Assembly (NCBI RefSeq): GCF_028606985.1
Contig: NZ_CP117416.1
Span: 4,961,001-5,025,000 of the forward strand
Direction of reading: 5' to 3'
DNA length: 64,000 nt
Source of the DNA: Paenibacillus kyungheensis
GTDB taxonomy: Bacteria; Bacillota; Bacilli; Paenibacillales; Paenibacillaceae
A program made the position numbers and the translations under genes. The number at the start of each line of letters is the position of its first letter. The stretch's first letter is position 1. The notes under the pieces are model-generated. The model saw only the letters and a program-made list of their open reading frames with translations, did not search any database and had not been told where the DNA came from. Shown one piece after another: positions 6,463 to 15,704 of this stretch.

Positions 6463-9400
6463 ATGAGTGAACGCAATTATTATGGTGAATATCTTGAACA
6501 TTTGCAATCAGTGACTGCTGAACTAACAGGTCAACAACAGCAGATTGCTAAGTGCTGTGTACACTTTTACGAGCATACGTATATTAGTAATAGTGAGGAT
6601 GAAGTCGAACAATTAAAACAGATATTAGGGGTGAAAAGTGATCAAGAACATTTGTCATTTGAACCTTTAATTGAAGTCGTGAAACATTTATCAGATCAAG
6701 CGACTGCGGATAAATTCCGTTATATTACAGAACATGCGACCGAATATCCGTATAGTGTAGGTTATTATCGTCGTCCTTATCGTACAAACGATATCTCTTT
6801 ACATATAGAAGCTATCTTATCTCAACTTGTGTCTCTCTTTTTCCTGAATGCTTATGAGTTCGATCTGATGACGTATTTGACTGATCGCAATTATCCGCTA
6901 AATCAGGATTATCGTGTACAAAAAGATGCGATTGCTATTCATATTGCTTACGCATGGGATCACGATCAAGCTGAAGTGAAGCAAGCGTTACATGACATTA
7001 TTTATGGAGACAATCAGACTGCTCTATTCGATCGCTTGATGATTGAAGGAATGCTGATGAGTCATCAACCTGAAGCATATCAGATGATTAGCGAGTTACT
7101 GGTAGCGGCTCGTCTGCAAGAAGGTCTACGTCAAAGTATCGTCGAGCAACTGGATGAAGGTACTTTAGAAGCGACGATGACTATACTTCGTACTATTATT
7201 GAAAATGATCTGATTCGTTACAGCTCTATCGTGCGTGCATTAGGAACATGGACAGGTATTAATCTGGAAGCGACCAATCCACGTCTATCCAAGCAACTCA
7301 TCATACAAGCGTATGAAGCATTAACAGACAGCTCCGTACGAGAAGAATGGTTAAGCAGTGAGAATGCGAATCATATCTATATGAGCCTTTGGGCAACTGC
7401 TGTACATGAAGAACAAGATGTCTATGATCGGATTCAACATCTAATGAATACAGGAGCGCGTTATCAAAAGATTGTAGCGCTCTATGTTCTTCGAAATAGT
7501 CAGAATAAAGATTTGCGTCTACGCATTGCACAGCCTCATCTGGCTGAAGAAGATGATGAATTACGCTACTGGGTACTGGTGAACTATGATTATGAATGTA
7601 ACTACTCATGGCAAACGATCAATGATACGTCCGCTCTTCAATTGGTTGTTCCTCGTACCCCATTATTAGAAGATAAAGACGTACGCAGACGTGATTTTGA
7701 ACATTTTCGCCATCTATTTTTAAGTCTCAATGGACGTGAGATCTCATTCCAATCGAGCGTACTTGATTTTGTACAGGTGAGTTATTCTGCAGATCTGCCT
7801 GTCAGAAAAATGCTGTATCTAGCGGCTTATGATATGGATGAACAATGGATCAGTGAGATTTTGCAATTAAAAGATAAATTAAGCCCTGATCTACGGGGAG
7901 CTATACTACAACATTATCTTTCCAATACAAATGCACCGGAACAACGTCAATTTGTGTTTGCTTCGCTGTCTGATAAAAGTATGTCTAATCGGGAGTTAGC
8001 ACTCAAACAAGCTAAAAAGCTTACTTTAACCGATCCTGAATTACAAAATATCGAAAATCTACTCAAACTCAAAACAGGTTCATTGCGTCAGGGTTCTATT
8101 CAATTGCTACTGAATCAACCTGCGGACTCATTAGATGCTACAGTGGAACGTCTGATCCAAAGTAAAAGCGAATTGCAACGTCTAGCTGGACTGGAGACGA
8201 TCAGCGAATTACAAAGCAAACCAGAACGTTCTGAGCAGTATGAACGTTTACTTCCATTGATCGAAAAAATCTCCAAACCAACAGCCAAAGAACAAGTATT
8301 GATCGACAAATTAGGGGCTTCCGAGGAATATAACGAAACCAATGGCTTTGGATTGTTTGATCCGCAAATGATCGATACATGGTTAAAAGAAAAGCCAGAA
8401 CAACCTGATTTCCAGTTGAATCGTGATGTATTTACAATTGAACCGAAGCGCATCACCGATTTTCTACAAGGATTAAATGATCTAATACATGAACATCGAG
8501 ATCATGAATATACAGTCGAATACTATAGCGGTTATAACGAAACGATGTTAATTGGTAATCGACTCGATGGAGGTTGGTACAATCGTAATGAGGATGTAAC
8601 AACGCCTCAAATCGAACGCTATCCTTTACCAGAGGTATGGCAACACTATCTACAACAAAGTGAACTGCCAGCAGAAGGTATATTGCAGTTATATTTGTAC
8701 ACTCAGGCTGAAATGTATGAGCAGACATTGCGCGATTTATACAGTTATTTCTCCGATCAAATGGATTATATGGAGTTAGGCAAACATACCTTATTAGAAG
8801 GCTGGCGCAAAACATTTATCGAATCGATTTATCCATTAGAACAAATCTTAGAAGTACAGACATTCTACAAAAATCTTCCTTATCGCCAACAATTAGATGA
8901 GCTGATCCGAGCTTATTTGGAAGATAGTGATAAACAGGCTACTTTCGCTATGGTTCGGGATGCATTGATTACAATGATCTATACGTTCCCGCAAGAAAAA
9001 CTACAAGAAGAAAGTGGTCTTTTTAAATTTTTGATTTCACCGTGGCGTTTGTTAGTGCGCAGTCGTCTTTATGATCAAGAATCGTCGATGCAAATGTTCC
9101 ATATCTTTTATACATTGGAATTTTATTATGGTCAGGATGGCCTACTGGGCACAACCGATTATGCACGTGCTTATGAATGGGACAAAATCAGCGATAACGA
9201 AATCTACTCCAAAATTATGAGCAGCGATCTGAGCCGTCAGTTTATTCGAGAATTAACATCTCAAAATATCAAATATGCTAGCCATATCAATCTCAAAGAA
9301 TATCCTAAAATGATTCCGATACGAGATAATGTCCTCTCTCGTATTCTAGAAATCGAACTTAGCCGTGGAGAATTGGTAACTGGCGTGACTTCACTGGCAA

Positions 9401-11454
9401 TGAATATTGAACGTGTAGAAGGTACTGAAATATTTATTCGTATTTTATCGAATCTACAAAAAGAAACGTTTGTACGAGGATATATTTACGGGTATGGCAA
9501 TAGTATTACGAAAAAAGAAACGTTCAGTCATTTGCTCAAAAATACGTATCCTCTAGAAGGCGAAGATGAGCACAAGCTAGAGTCGTTACTTCAGCAACAC
9601 CCTATTGATGATAAAAAGTTACTCGAAGCGGCAATGTATGCTCCGCAATGGATCGAACTGATCGCCAAACATCTAGGTTGGAAAGGTCTACGTAGTGCGG
9701 CATGGTATTTCCATGCGCATATCAATGAGACATTTTCGGCGGAAAAAGAAACGATTGTAGCTCACTATTCACCGATCTCACCACAGGAATTTAACGATGG
9801 TGCGTTTGATATTGTCTGGTTCCGACAAGCTTATGATGAATTAGGAGCAGAACGATTCGATATTTTATATGAATGTGCTAAATATATCTCGGCAGGTTCG
9901 AATCATCGTCGCAGTCAACTGTTTGCAGATGCTGTACTTGGTAAGCTTGATCTGGCATCGATTCAGCAATCGGTAGCCGATAAGCGTAACAAAGACCAGT
10001 TGCTGGCTTATAGCTTGATTCCACTCGCTTCCGGTACCAAGCGTGATGCTGATATTCGTCAGCGTTATGAATTTATCCAATTGTTCCTGAAGCAAAGTAA
10101 AACATTCGGTGCACAACGTCGTGCTAGTGAAGGCACAGTGTCTGCCATTGCTTTAGATAATTTGGCACGTAATGCAGGTTATACCGATGTTACCCGTCTA
10201 CAATGGGATATGGAATCACGCAAATTGGATGATTTGCTCAGTTATTTTGAACCACACGAGATTGAGGAAGGACTGAATGTCTCTCTTGTTATTGATAGCG
10301 AAGGACAGACTAGCTTAACAGCGATCAAGCAAGATAAGCCGCTTAAGTCAGTTCCATCACGTCTGAACAAAAATGAATATATTATTCGTTTAAAAGAAGT
10401 CAAATCCGAACTGACCGACCAATATCGTCGTGCCCGTCAAGAATTAGAACGTTCCATGACGAACAGCACCACCTTTACAGCAGATGAACTGATCAAATTA
10501 TCACATAATCCGGTTCTTGCTCCACTGGTCAACAGTCTGGTATTACAAACAGACAACAAGCTTGGTTATATAGATGGAGCATCTTCTGTATTGCGAAGTC
10601 CTGACGGCACAGAGCATCCGTTACAATTAGACGATCAAGTGATTATCGCTCACCCTGTTCATCTTTATGAAAGTGGTCAATGGAGTCTATATCAACGTGA
10701 TCTGTTTGACCGTCAACAACGTCAGCCATTTAAGCAAGTATTCCGCGAATTGTATATCCCTAACGAAGATGAGAAAGCTAACGGTACACTATCTCGTCGT
10801 TATGCGGGTTATCAGATTCAACCGAACAAAGCGGTCGCTTTATTACGTGGAAGAGGTTGGACAGTGAGTTATGAAGAAGGATTGCAGAAAGTGTATTACA
10901 AAGAAAATATTATTGCGAATCTGTATGCACTCGCAGATTGGTTCTCACCTGCGGATACCGAAGCACCTACACTGGAGACTGTACAATTTTATAATCGTGC
11001 TACGTATGAAATGTTGCCATTTGATCAAGTATCGCCACTTATTTTCTCTGAAATTATGCGCGATGTTGATCTAGTCGTAAGTGTGGCTCATGTTGGCGGT
11101 GTAGATCCAGAAACAAGCTTAACTACGATTGAAATGCGTCGTGTGATTGTTGAAGAATCGCTACGTTTACTTCGTATCGATAATGTACAAGTTGAAGGCA
11201 ATCATGCTCGCATAAAAGGAAGTCTGGGCAATTACAGTGTGCATCTTGGTAGTGCGATTGTGTATCAACAAGCGGCTAGTGCTCTGCATATTATTCCTGT
11301 ACATTCTCAGCATCGTGGACGATTATTTTTACCATTTATGGATGAAGACCCGAGAACAGCAGAGATTTTGTCCAAAATCGTAATGCTTGCTCAAGATAAT
11401 AAAATCAAAGATCCACAGATTCTAGCACAATTACAACCGCAACAATCTTCATAA
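6463..11454 (+). CDS. DUF4132/DUF5724 (MolR-type) giant protein
   Basis: A 1663-residue cytosolic protein with no signal peptide or membrane segment. About the first 1300 residues are helical, with HEAT/ARM-like repetition such as LIQSKSELQRLAGLETISELQ and LKLKTGSLRQGSIQLLL. The C-terminal 350 residues (RLNKNEYIIRLKEVKSELTDQYR... PFKQVFRELYIP... LLRGRGWTVSYEEGLQKVYY... VVSVAHVGGVDPETSLTTIEMR... RGRLFLPFMDEDPRTAEILSKIVMLA) match the DUF4132 region known from E. coli YehI/MolR, with a DUF5724-like middle. In other bacteria such genes often sit with MoxR-type ATPases and VWA proteins; here the only partner is the 139-residue upstream gene. The biochemical role is unknown. Confidence 0.82.
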   Translation: MSERNYYGEYLEHLQSVTAELTGQQQQIAKCCVHFYEHTYISNSEDEVEQLKQILGVKSDQEHLSFEPLIEVVKHLSDQATADKFRYITEHATEYPYSVGYYRRPYRTNDISLHIEAILSQLVSLFFLNAYEFDLMTYLTDRNYPLNQDYRVQKDAIAIHIAYAWDHDQAEVKQALHDIIYGDNQTALFDRLMIEGMLMSHQPEAYQMISELLVAARLQEGLRQSIVEQLDEGTLEATMTILRTIIENDLIRYSSIVRALGTWTGINLEATNPRLSKQLIIQAYEALTDSSVREEWLSSENANHIYMSLWATAVHEEQDVYDRIQHLMNTGARYQKIVALYVLRNSQNKDLRLRIAQPHLAEEDDELRYWVLVNYDYECNYSWQTINDTSALQLVVPRTPLLEDKDVRRRDFEHFRHLFLSLNGREISFQSSVLDFVQVSYSADLPVRKMLYLAAYDMDEQWISEILQLKDKLSPDLRGAILQHYLSNTNAPEQRQFVFASLSDKSMSNRELALKQAKKLTLTDPELQNIENLLKLKTGSLRQGSIQLLLNQPADSLDATVERLIQSKSELQRLAGLETISELQSKPERSEQYERLLPLIEKISKPTAKEQVLIDKLGASEEYNETNGFGLFDPQMIDTWLKEKPEQPDFQLNRDVFTIEPKRITDFLQGLNDLIHEHRDHEYTVEYYSGYNETMLIGNRLDGGWYNRNEDVTTPQIERYPLPEVWQHYLQQSELPAEGILQLYLYTQAEMYEQTLRDLYSYFSDQMDYMELGKHTLLEGWRKTFIESIYPLEQILEVQTFYKNLPYRQQLDELIRAYLEDSDKQATFAMVRDALITMIYTFPQEKLQEESGLFKFLISPWRLLVRSRLYDQESSMQMFHIFYTLEFYYGQDGLLGTTDYARAYEWDKISDNEIYSKIMSSDLSRQFIRELTSQNIKYASHINLKEYPKMIPIRDNVLSRILEIELSRGELVTGVTSLAMNIERVEGTEIFIRILSNLQKETFVRGYIYGYGNSITKKETFSHLLKNTYPLEGEDEHKLESLLQQHPIDDKKLLEAAMYAPQWIELIAKHLGWKGLRSAAWYFHAHINETFSAEKETIVAHYSPISPQEFNDGAFDIVWFRQAYDELGAERFDILYECAKYISAGSNHRRSQLFADAVLGKLDLASIQQSVADKRNKDQLLAYSLIPLASGTKRDADIRQRYEFIQLFLKQSKTFGAQRRASEGTVSAIALDNLARNAGYTDVTRLQWDMESRKLDDLLSYFEPHEIEEGLNVSLVIDSEGQTSLTAIKQDKPLKSVPSRLNKNEYIIRLKEVKSELTDQYRRARQELERSMTNSTTFTADELIKLSHNPVLAPLVNSLVLQTDNKLGYIDGASSVLRSPDGTEHPLQLDDQVIIAHPVHLYESGQWSLYQRDLFDRQQRQPFKQVFRELYIPNEDEKANGTLSRRYAGYQIQPNKAVALLRGRGWTVSYEEGLQKVYYKENIIANLYALADWFSPADTEAPTLETVQFYNRATYEMLPFDQVSPLIFSEIMRDVDLVVSVAHVGGVDPETSLTTIEMRRVIVEESLRLLRIDNVQVEGNHARIKGSLGNYSVHLGSAIVYQQAASALHIIPVHSQHRGRLFLPFMDEDPRTAEILSKIVMLAQDNKIKDPQILAQLQPQQSS

Positions 11455-11542
11455 CGTTATCGTAAATAGTAAATTTAAATTGGGTAACAATCCAACGTAT
11501 ATCCCAAAGTATGTAAGTCTCTACTTCATCTAAACAAATCTA

Positions 11543-11600
11543 AAAAACCTCTGATGACTCTTTCTAATGTATCTCTAGAAAGAAGATCAGAGGTTTTTTT
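11543..11600. terminator. Terminator between DUF4132 and ROK genes
   Basis: Long hairpin with outer arms AAAAAACCTCTGAT / ATCAGAGGTTTTTT and a second inner pair CTTTCT / AGAAAG. It can act on both converging transcripts. Confidence 0.85.
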
Positions 11601-11603
11601 CAC

Positions 11604-12803
11604 TTACAACTCCATCTCATGCCAGACCATAACTGCGGCTCCGGTAGCGACTGCATTTTCTTCTAATATTCCTTTAGAAAACACAGGGCGATAACTATTT
11701 GAATAATAGATATTCTGCTGAGCTACCGCAATAGCTGTATTGTAGAACAGATCATGTGAATTGATCAGTACACCGCCAAGAATAATCTTTTCAGGATGCA
11801 AAATATTGATCAGATTAGCCAGCCCTATGCCCATGTAAGCCGCAGATTGTGCAAAGATTTCTTTGATATAGTCATTACCTGTTTCTAGCGATTGTACCAG
11901 TGTAGTGAAATTAATCGCTTCCGGCTTGACTGCTACATGTCCATCCCACACATCGCGTCCCATTTTACTACGTGCTCGAACTTGTTGTTCTAATGCTTGT
12001 ACCGAGGCAAAAGCTTCTAACGCTCCATAATTACCTGCACCATGAAGTCGCGGGCCGTCTGTCTGAATAATCATCTGTCCGATTGAGCCTTCCATATCTA
12101 CAGCGCCATGTACGACATGTCCGTTAGACATCATCGCAGACCGTAGACCTGTACCGACATGCACATACAACATATGCTGGATATGTTCATCACGCACCAT
12201 CCAGTGCTCTCCTGTCAAAGCGGTATTGGCTCCATTTTCAAGCGTAACCGACAATCCTGTTGCTTCTTCTAACCAGCGCCGAAGAGGAACATCTTTCCAA
12301 CCCGGAGCGGCAAAGTATAGGGGGTTAAGTATTTTTCCTTGCTCACGACTAAGCGGGCCTACAGCACCTACGCCCATTCCTATCACTAATTCTGGTGCTA
12401 TTCCTTGCTCGGCTAACATCTGTGCTACTTGCCCTTGAACATGTTGAACTAACCGCTGAGGTGTCATACTTTCATCCATAGACCAACGCACCATTGCTAA
12501 CGGTTGCATCCGCATATCATACAAGCCTAACACCGAATAAATACGTGAAATATCCAGACCAAAAATATAGCGGAAATTCGCATTGATTCGATACAAAATC
12601 GGTCGTCTTCCACCTGTCGATTGACCGAATCCAGACTCCATAATCCAGCCTTCATTGGTCATTTCTTCAAGCAGACGGGTTAGACTACTGCTAGTCATCT
12701 GAAATTCATTCATAATTTCTGCTTTGGATATATCGTCCTGCATCGCGATTCGGTCATAGACTGCTTTTTTGATGGAGGTTACGCCTTTCATATGCTTACC
12801 CAT
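11604..12803 (-). CDS. ROK-family transcriptional regulator (NagC/XylR type)
   Basis: A 399-residue protein with an N-terminal winged helix-turn-helix (about residues 10-75; SKAEIMNEFQMTSSSLTRLLEEM) followed by a ROK sugar-kinase-like domain. The domain shows GLDISRIYSVLGLYD, GVGAVGPLSREQGKILNP, ENGANTALTGEHWM, VHVGTGLRSAMM and a C-terminal ILHPEKIILGG. Members are sugar-responsive repressors. The usual zinc-binding CxCGxxGC segment is replaced by DGPRLHGAGNYGALEAFAS, with no cysteines, which is unusual for a regulator of this family. The start ATG at 12803 has only a GGTGGG-like site. No sugar gene is adjacent, so the target is unclear. Confidence 0.87.
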   Translation of the reverse strand: MGKHMKGVTSIKKAVYDRIAMQDDISKAEIMNEFQMTSSSLTRLLEEMTNEGWIMESGFGQSTGGRRPILYRINANFRYIFGLDISRIYSVLGLYDMRMQPLAMVRWSMDESMTPQRLVQHVQGQVAQMLAEQGIAPELVIGMGVGAVGPLSREQGKILNPLYFAAPGWKDVPLRRWLEEATGLSVTLENGANTALTGEHWMVRDEHIQHMLYVHVGTGLRSAMMSNGHVVHGAVDMEGSIGQMIIQTDGPRLHGAGNYGALEAFASVQALEQQVRARSKMGRDVWDGHVAVKPEAINFTTLVQSLETGNDYIKEIFAQSAAYMGIGLANLINILHPEKIILGGVLINSHDLFYNTAIAVAQQNIYYSNSYRPVFSKGILEENAVATGAAVMVWHEMEL

Positions 12804-12920
12804 AATAATCCCACCGTTTTCCCTACAATTCTGATCGGAATTGTTTTTTCACTTATTATATATGGTTTTTACAGGGAATGCTATGTATTTATTGCATTAA
12901 AATAGAGAAATATAACGATA

Positions 12921-12955
12921 AAAAAACCTCTTTTCTATAAGCAGAAAAGAGGTCG
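12921..12955 (-). terminator. Terminator of the 13049-13690 oxidoreductase gene
   Basis: CCTCTTTTCT / AGAAAAGAGG with a 6-nt loop, followed on the minus strand by TTTTTTT. Confidence 0.85.
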
Positions 12956-13048
12956 GTACTATCATGCTAATGTTCTAACAAACGATTATATCTAAAAAGA
13001 TACGATCAGTCATAGATGTTCATTTGCAAAAATGGTTATTAGAAATGA

Positions 13049-13690
13049 TTACTTCGCTTCGCCCACTACACTAAAGCGTGCGTTCACATGTGCTGCTTTT
13101 TCCGCTTCGTCTACAATTGCAATCGCATAATCAGCATAACTGATATAGCTGTTACCTTCATTGTTAACGATCATTTTCTCTCCACCCGCTGTGTAAGAAC
13201 CGGTACGTGGGCCTTGTGCATCAAAAAAGGCAGCAGGGCTTAAAAATGTCCATTGAATACCGCTTGATGCTTTCAAATCGTCCAAGTTTTTACCCTGGTT
13301 AGATGCTGTTGGTTTGTAAGCATCAGGGAAGTCCGGTGTATCGATAAGGCGTACAGAATGAGCATCATCTACATAAAGGCTACCTGCACCACCTACAACG
13401 ATTAAGCGAGTATCAGGAGCACCTTTCAAAATGTTGATCAACGATTGACCTACAGTGATATGAGATTCTTCTTGTCCTTGTGGAGCAGCATAAGCATTGA
13501 CTAGAATATCGTATCCTTTAATATCTTCGGTTGTAATATCCAATACTTCTTTTTCGATTACATTTACTTTGTCATTTTGCACTTTAGAAGCGTTACGTAC
13601 GATAGCTGTAACTTCGTGTCCTCTGCTCAAAGCTTCTTCAACGATCAATGATCCTGCTTTACCTGTTGCACCGATAACTGCGATTTTCAT
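13049..13690 (-). CDS. NAD(P)-binding oxidoreductase (atypical SDR, YwnB/NmrA-like)
   Basis: A 213-residue Rossmann protein. The dinucleotide-binding loop is IGATGKAGSLIVEEA near residues 6-20, followed by an acidic/basic strand end VTAIVRNASKV that favours NADP(H). LIVVGGAGSLYVD and WTFLSPAAFF mark the active-site strands of the atypical short-chain family. Substrates of these proteins are mostly unknown; several respond to oxidative or electrophile stress. Start 13690 is set by GGAGG 9 nt upstream; an earlier in-frame ATG overlaps that site. The promoter has perfect sigma-A hexamers and a 19-bp operator over its -10 box. Confidence 0.85.
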   Translation of the reverse strand: MKIAVIGATGKAGSLIVEEALSRGHEVTAIVRNASKVQNDKVNVIEKEVLDITTEDIKGYDILVNAYAAPQGQEESHITVGQSLINILKGAPDTRLIVVGGAGSLYVDDAHSVRLIDTPDFPDAYKPTASNQGKNLDDLKASSGIQWTFLSPAAFFDAQGPRTGSYTAGGEKMIVNNEGNSYISYADYAIAIVDEAEKAAHVNARFSVVGEAK

Positions 13691-13783
13691 ACTTAAAACC
13701 TCCATGTTGTATTAGTTGATGTATTGTAATGCTTATTACTATATGTGTAGCTCTAAAGCTTGTACTGTGTATTTCGCCTTACA

Positions 13784-13819
13784 TGTAACAATTATAGTTA
13801 CAGGATGAAATAATGTCAA
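13784..13819 (-). promoter_or_regulatory. Consensus promoter with operator over the -10 box
   Basis: On the minus strand a perfect TTGACA (13814-13819) and TATAAT (13791-13796) are spaced by 17 bp. TGTAAC-N7-GTTACA (13784-13802) spans the -10 box, an ideal place for a repressor. A full-consensus promoter would be very strong if not repressed. Sequence is seen; repression is inferred. Confidence 0.7.
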
Positions 13820-13969
13820 CTGTTCTGGTCGGATTACCAATAAGTATTTATTATAAAGTATAGATAGCAGCGAAATTGGGTATTCATACATTAGTACCTT
13901 TAGCGCGGTTATTCTAAACAAACGATAACGTCAATTACACGATAGTATCCAAAACTAAGGAGTGTCATT

Positions 13970-14851
13970 ATGAAAAATATAGCGTGGATCGGAACAGGGC
14001 ATATGGGTTTACCGATGGCTCATAATTTGCTGAAAGAAGGATATACATTACATGTCTACAATCGCACCAGTGAGCGTGCGAAGCCGTTAGAACGTGCAGG
14101 AGCAACACTGTATGCTACGCCTGCCGAAGCGACTGCTCAAGCTGAAGTGGTATTTGTGATGTTAACCAAAAAAGATGCAATTTATGATGTATTAAGCGGC
14201 GAACAAGGCATTCTTAGTCAGCTACGTGCAGGTATGTATGTGATCAATATGAGTACGATCAGCCCTGAAGAAGCCAAAGCATTTGCGAAGCAGATTACAG
14301 ACAAAGGCGCAATTTATGTAGATGCTCCGGTATCTGGCTCTGTCGCTCCAGCAGAACAAGGAAATCTGGTTATTCTTGCAGGAGGTCAGGCTGAAGATAT
14401 TCAAGCTTGCCAACCGTTTTTTGATATTTTAGGTAAAAAAACGATCCATTTCGGCGAAATTGGTCATGGTAGTTCTGCCAAATTATCTATCAATCTATTG
14501 TTAGGCATTTCGACACAAGCGATTGCCGAATCACTATTAATCGCTGAACGTTCAGGACTGCAACGTGAACAAGTATTAGAAATGTTCGGTGAATCTGCTG
14601 TAGCCACTCCGTTATTAGCAGGCAAAAAAGACATGTTTATCAACAACGAATTTCCAGCGGCATTTATGTTAAGTCTAATCTCCAAAGATCTAGGCTTACT
14701 CACTAATGAAGCCAAACGATTACATGTACAATTGCCTCTAGCTGAAGCAGCAGATCAGACATATCGTGAAGCTAACGAGAACGGTAAAGGTGAACTTGAT
14801 CTAGCCGCTATCTGGCTTGAATTGCAAGAACGTCATCCCAATCAATCATAA
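13970..14851 (+). CDS. NAD(P)-dependent beta-hydroxyacid dehydrogenase family protein
   Basis: A 293-residue cytosolic enzyme of the 3-hydroxyisobutyrate / tartronate-semialdehyde dehydrogenase family. It shows WIGTGHMGLPMAHNLL at the N-terminus (dinucleotide fold), the substrate signature VDAPVSGSVAPAEQGNLVILAGG near residue 120, and GHGSSAKLSINLLLG, whose Lys is the catalytic residue. The C-terminal all-helical domain follows. Expected reaction: NAD(P)-linked oxidation or reduction of a small beta-hydroxy acid or a semialdehyde such as glyoxylate or succinic semialdehyde. Start ATG follows AAGGAGTGTCATT. It is monocistronic with a terminator; substrate cannot be fixed from sequence. Confidence 0.9.
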   Translation: MKNIAWIGTGHMGLPMAHNLLKEGYTLHVYNRTSERAKPLERAGATLYATPAEATAQAEVVFVMLTKKDAIYDVLSGEQGILSQLRAGMYVINMSTISPEEAKAFAKQITDKGAIYVDAPVSGSVAPAEQGNLVILAGGQAEDIQACQPFFDILGKKTIHFGEIGHGSSAKLSINLLLGISTQAIAESLLIAERSGLQREQVLEMFGESAVATPLLAGKKDMFINNEFPAAFMLSLISKDLGLLTNEAKRLHVQLPLAEAADQTYREANENGKGELDLAAIWLELQERHPNQS

Positions 14852-14889
14852 AACTTAACGATTCTTAAGATGATTCTATAGATATACGA

Positions 14890-14938
14890 AAGCCTCCAAT
14901 AAAGTCAGCCATCTATACTCACTTTATTGGAGGCTTTT
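14890..14938 (+). terminator. Terminator of the beta-hydroxyacid dehydrogenase gene
   Basis: AGCCTCCAATAAAGT / ACTTTATTGGAGGCT, a 15-bp stem followed by TTTT. Confidence 0.85.
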
Positions 14939-15002
14939 ATCTAGTTATTATGACATCAATCATCCTACTTCTATTGATCTTCATGCTAGCGAGAACATGA
15001 AT

Positions 15003-15560
15003 TTATTTGCGTGCTGTACGAGTAATACCTTCTCGAATATAGTCGATTACCTTTTCCGCTGTACGCAATTGTCCTTCTGAATTATGAATAATTAGATCAC
15101 ACTCCGATAATGCCGCTCGTTCCTGATCATAGCTCTGAAGACGTTGCTTTTGTTCATCAATACTCACTTTACGATCGAATAATCGCTTTGCCAGTTGCTC
15201 ACGATCTGCTAGCACTCCGATTAACAATACCCGATCGCCCCATTTTTCTTTGACCAGCTTAGCTCCTGGCGGGTCCATTACTGTCGAACGTACCTGTCCA
15301 TCTTTTCCTGCATCTTCAATCGAACTGATCGAAGTTCCGTACAGATTGTTACGGTATTCGCTCATTTCTAACATCAATCCCTGACGAAACATAAGCTCAA
15401 TTTGTTCTCTAGTCGCAAAATGATAATCAACCCCATCTTGCTCGCCTGCTCTGGGTTGACGGGATGTCCATGTGACAATTTTGGGTACTCCTAATCGTGC
15501 TTGTAATGTGCTTTTACCTGATGCACTGGGCCCTTGAAAAACAACGATTGAAAATGACAT
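15003..15560 (-). CDS. Guanylate-kinase-like P-loop protein
   Basis: A 185-residue protein with P-loop GPSASGKST at the N-terminus and TSRQPRAGEQDGVDYHF, the GMP-binding signature of guanylate kinases. A lid/C-terminal part carries DREQLAKRLFDRK. The segment that in true Gmk reads DIDVQGA is here MDPPGAK, and the P-loop is shifted from the usual GPSGxGK, so it may be a divergent paralogue rather than the housekeeping enzyme. Start 15560 is fixed by GGAGG 9 nt upstream. It lies divergent from the FetAB-like genes. The likely activity is nucleoside monophosphate phosphorylation, unproven. Confidence 0.78.
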   Translation of the reverse strand: MSFSIVVFQGPSASGKSTLQARLGVPKIVTWTSRQPRAGEQDGVDYHFATREQIELMFRQGLMLEMSEYRNNLYGTSISSIEDAGKDGQVRSTVMDPPGAKLVKEKWGDRVLLIGVLADREQLAKRLFDRKVSIDEQKQRLQSYDQERAALSECDLIIHNSEGQLRTAEKVIDYIREGITRTARK

Positions 15561-15704
15561 ATTACATCCTCCTGCATCTGTAGTTCTTCTTTTTTTGTAC
15601 AATTAGTATACCAAAAGATACACTGCATGATCTTTCTGTTGTGCAATACGCATTTATACTACAATAATACTTAGCCAAAACCCGAAAGGATGCTTGATCC
15701 ACAG

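Noticed and set aside
7301-8815. Several minus-strand ORFs of 100-120 codons inside the DUF4132 gene
   Set aside because: They lie wholly inside a long continuous reading frame with good start signals and show no domain of their own.
13739-13921. 60-codon minus-strand ORF upstream of the oxidoreductase
   Set aside because: It covers a consensus promoter and operator, has no ribosome binding site, and has no domain.
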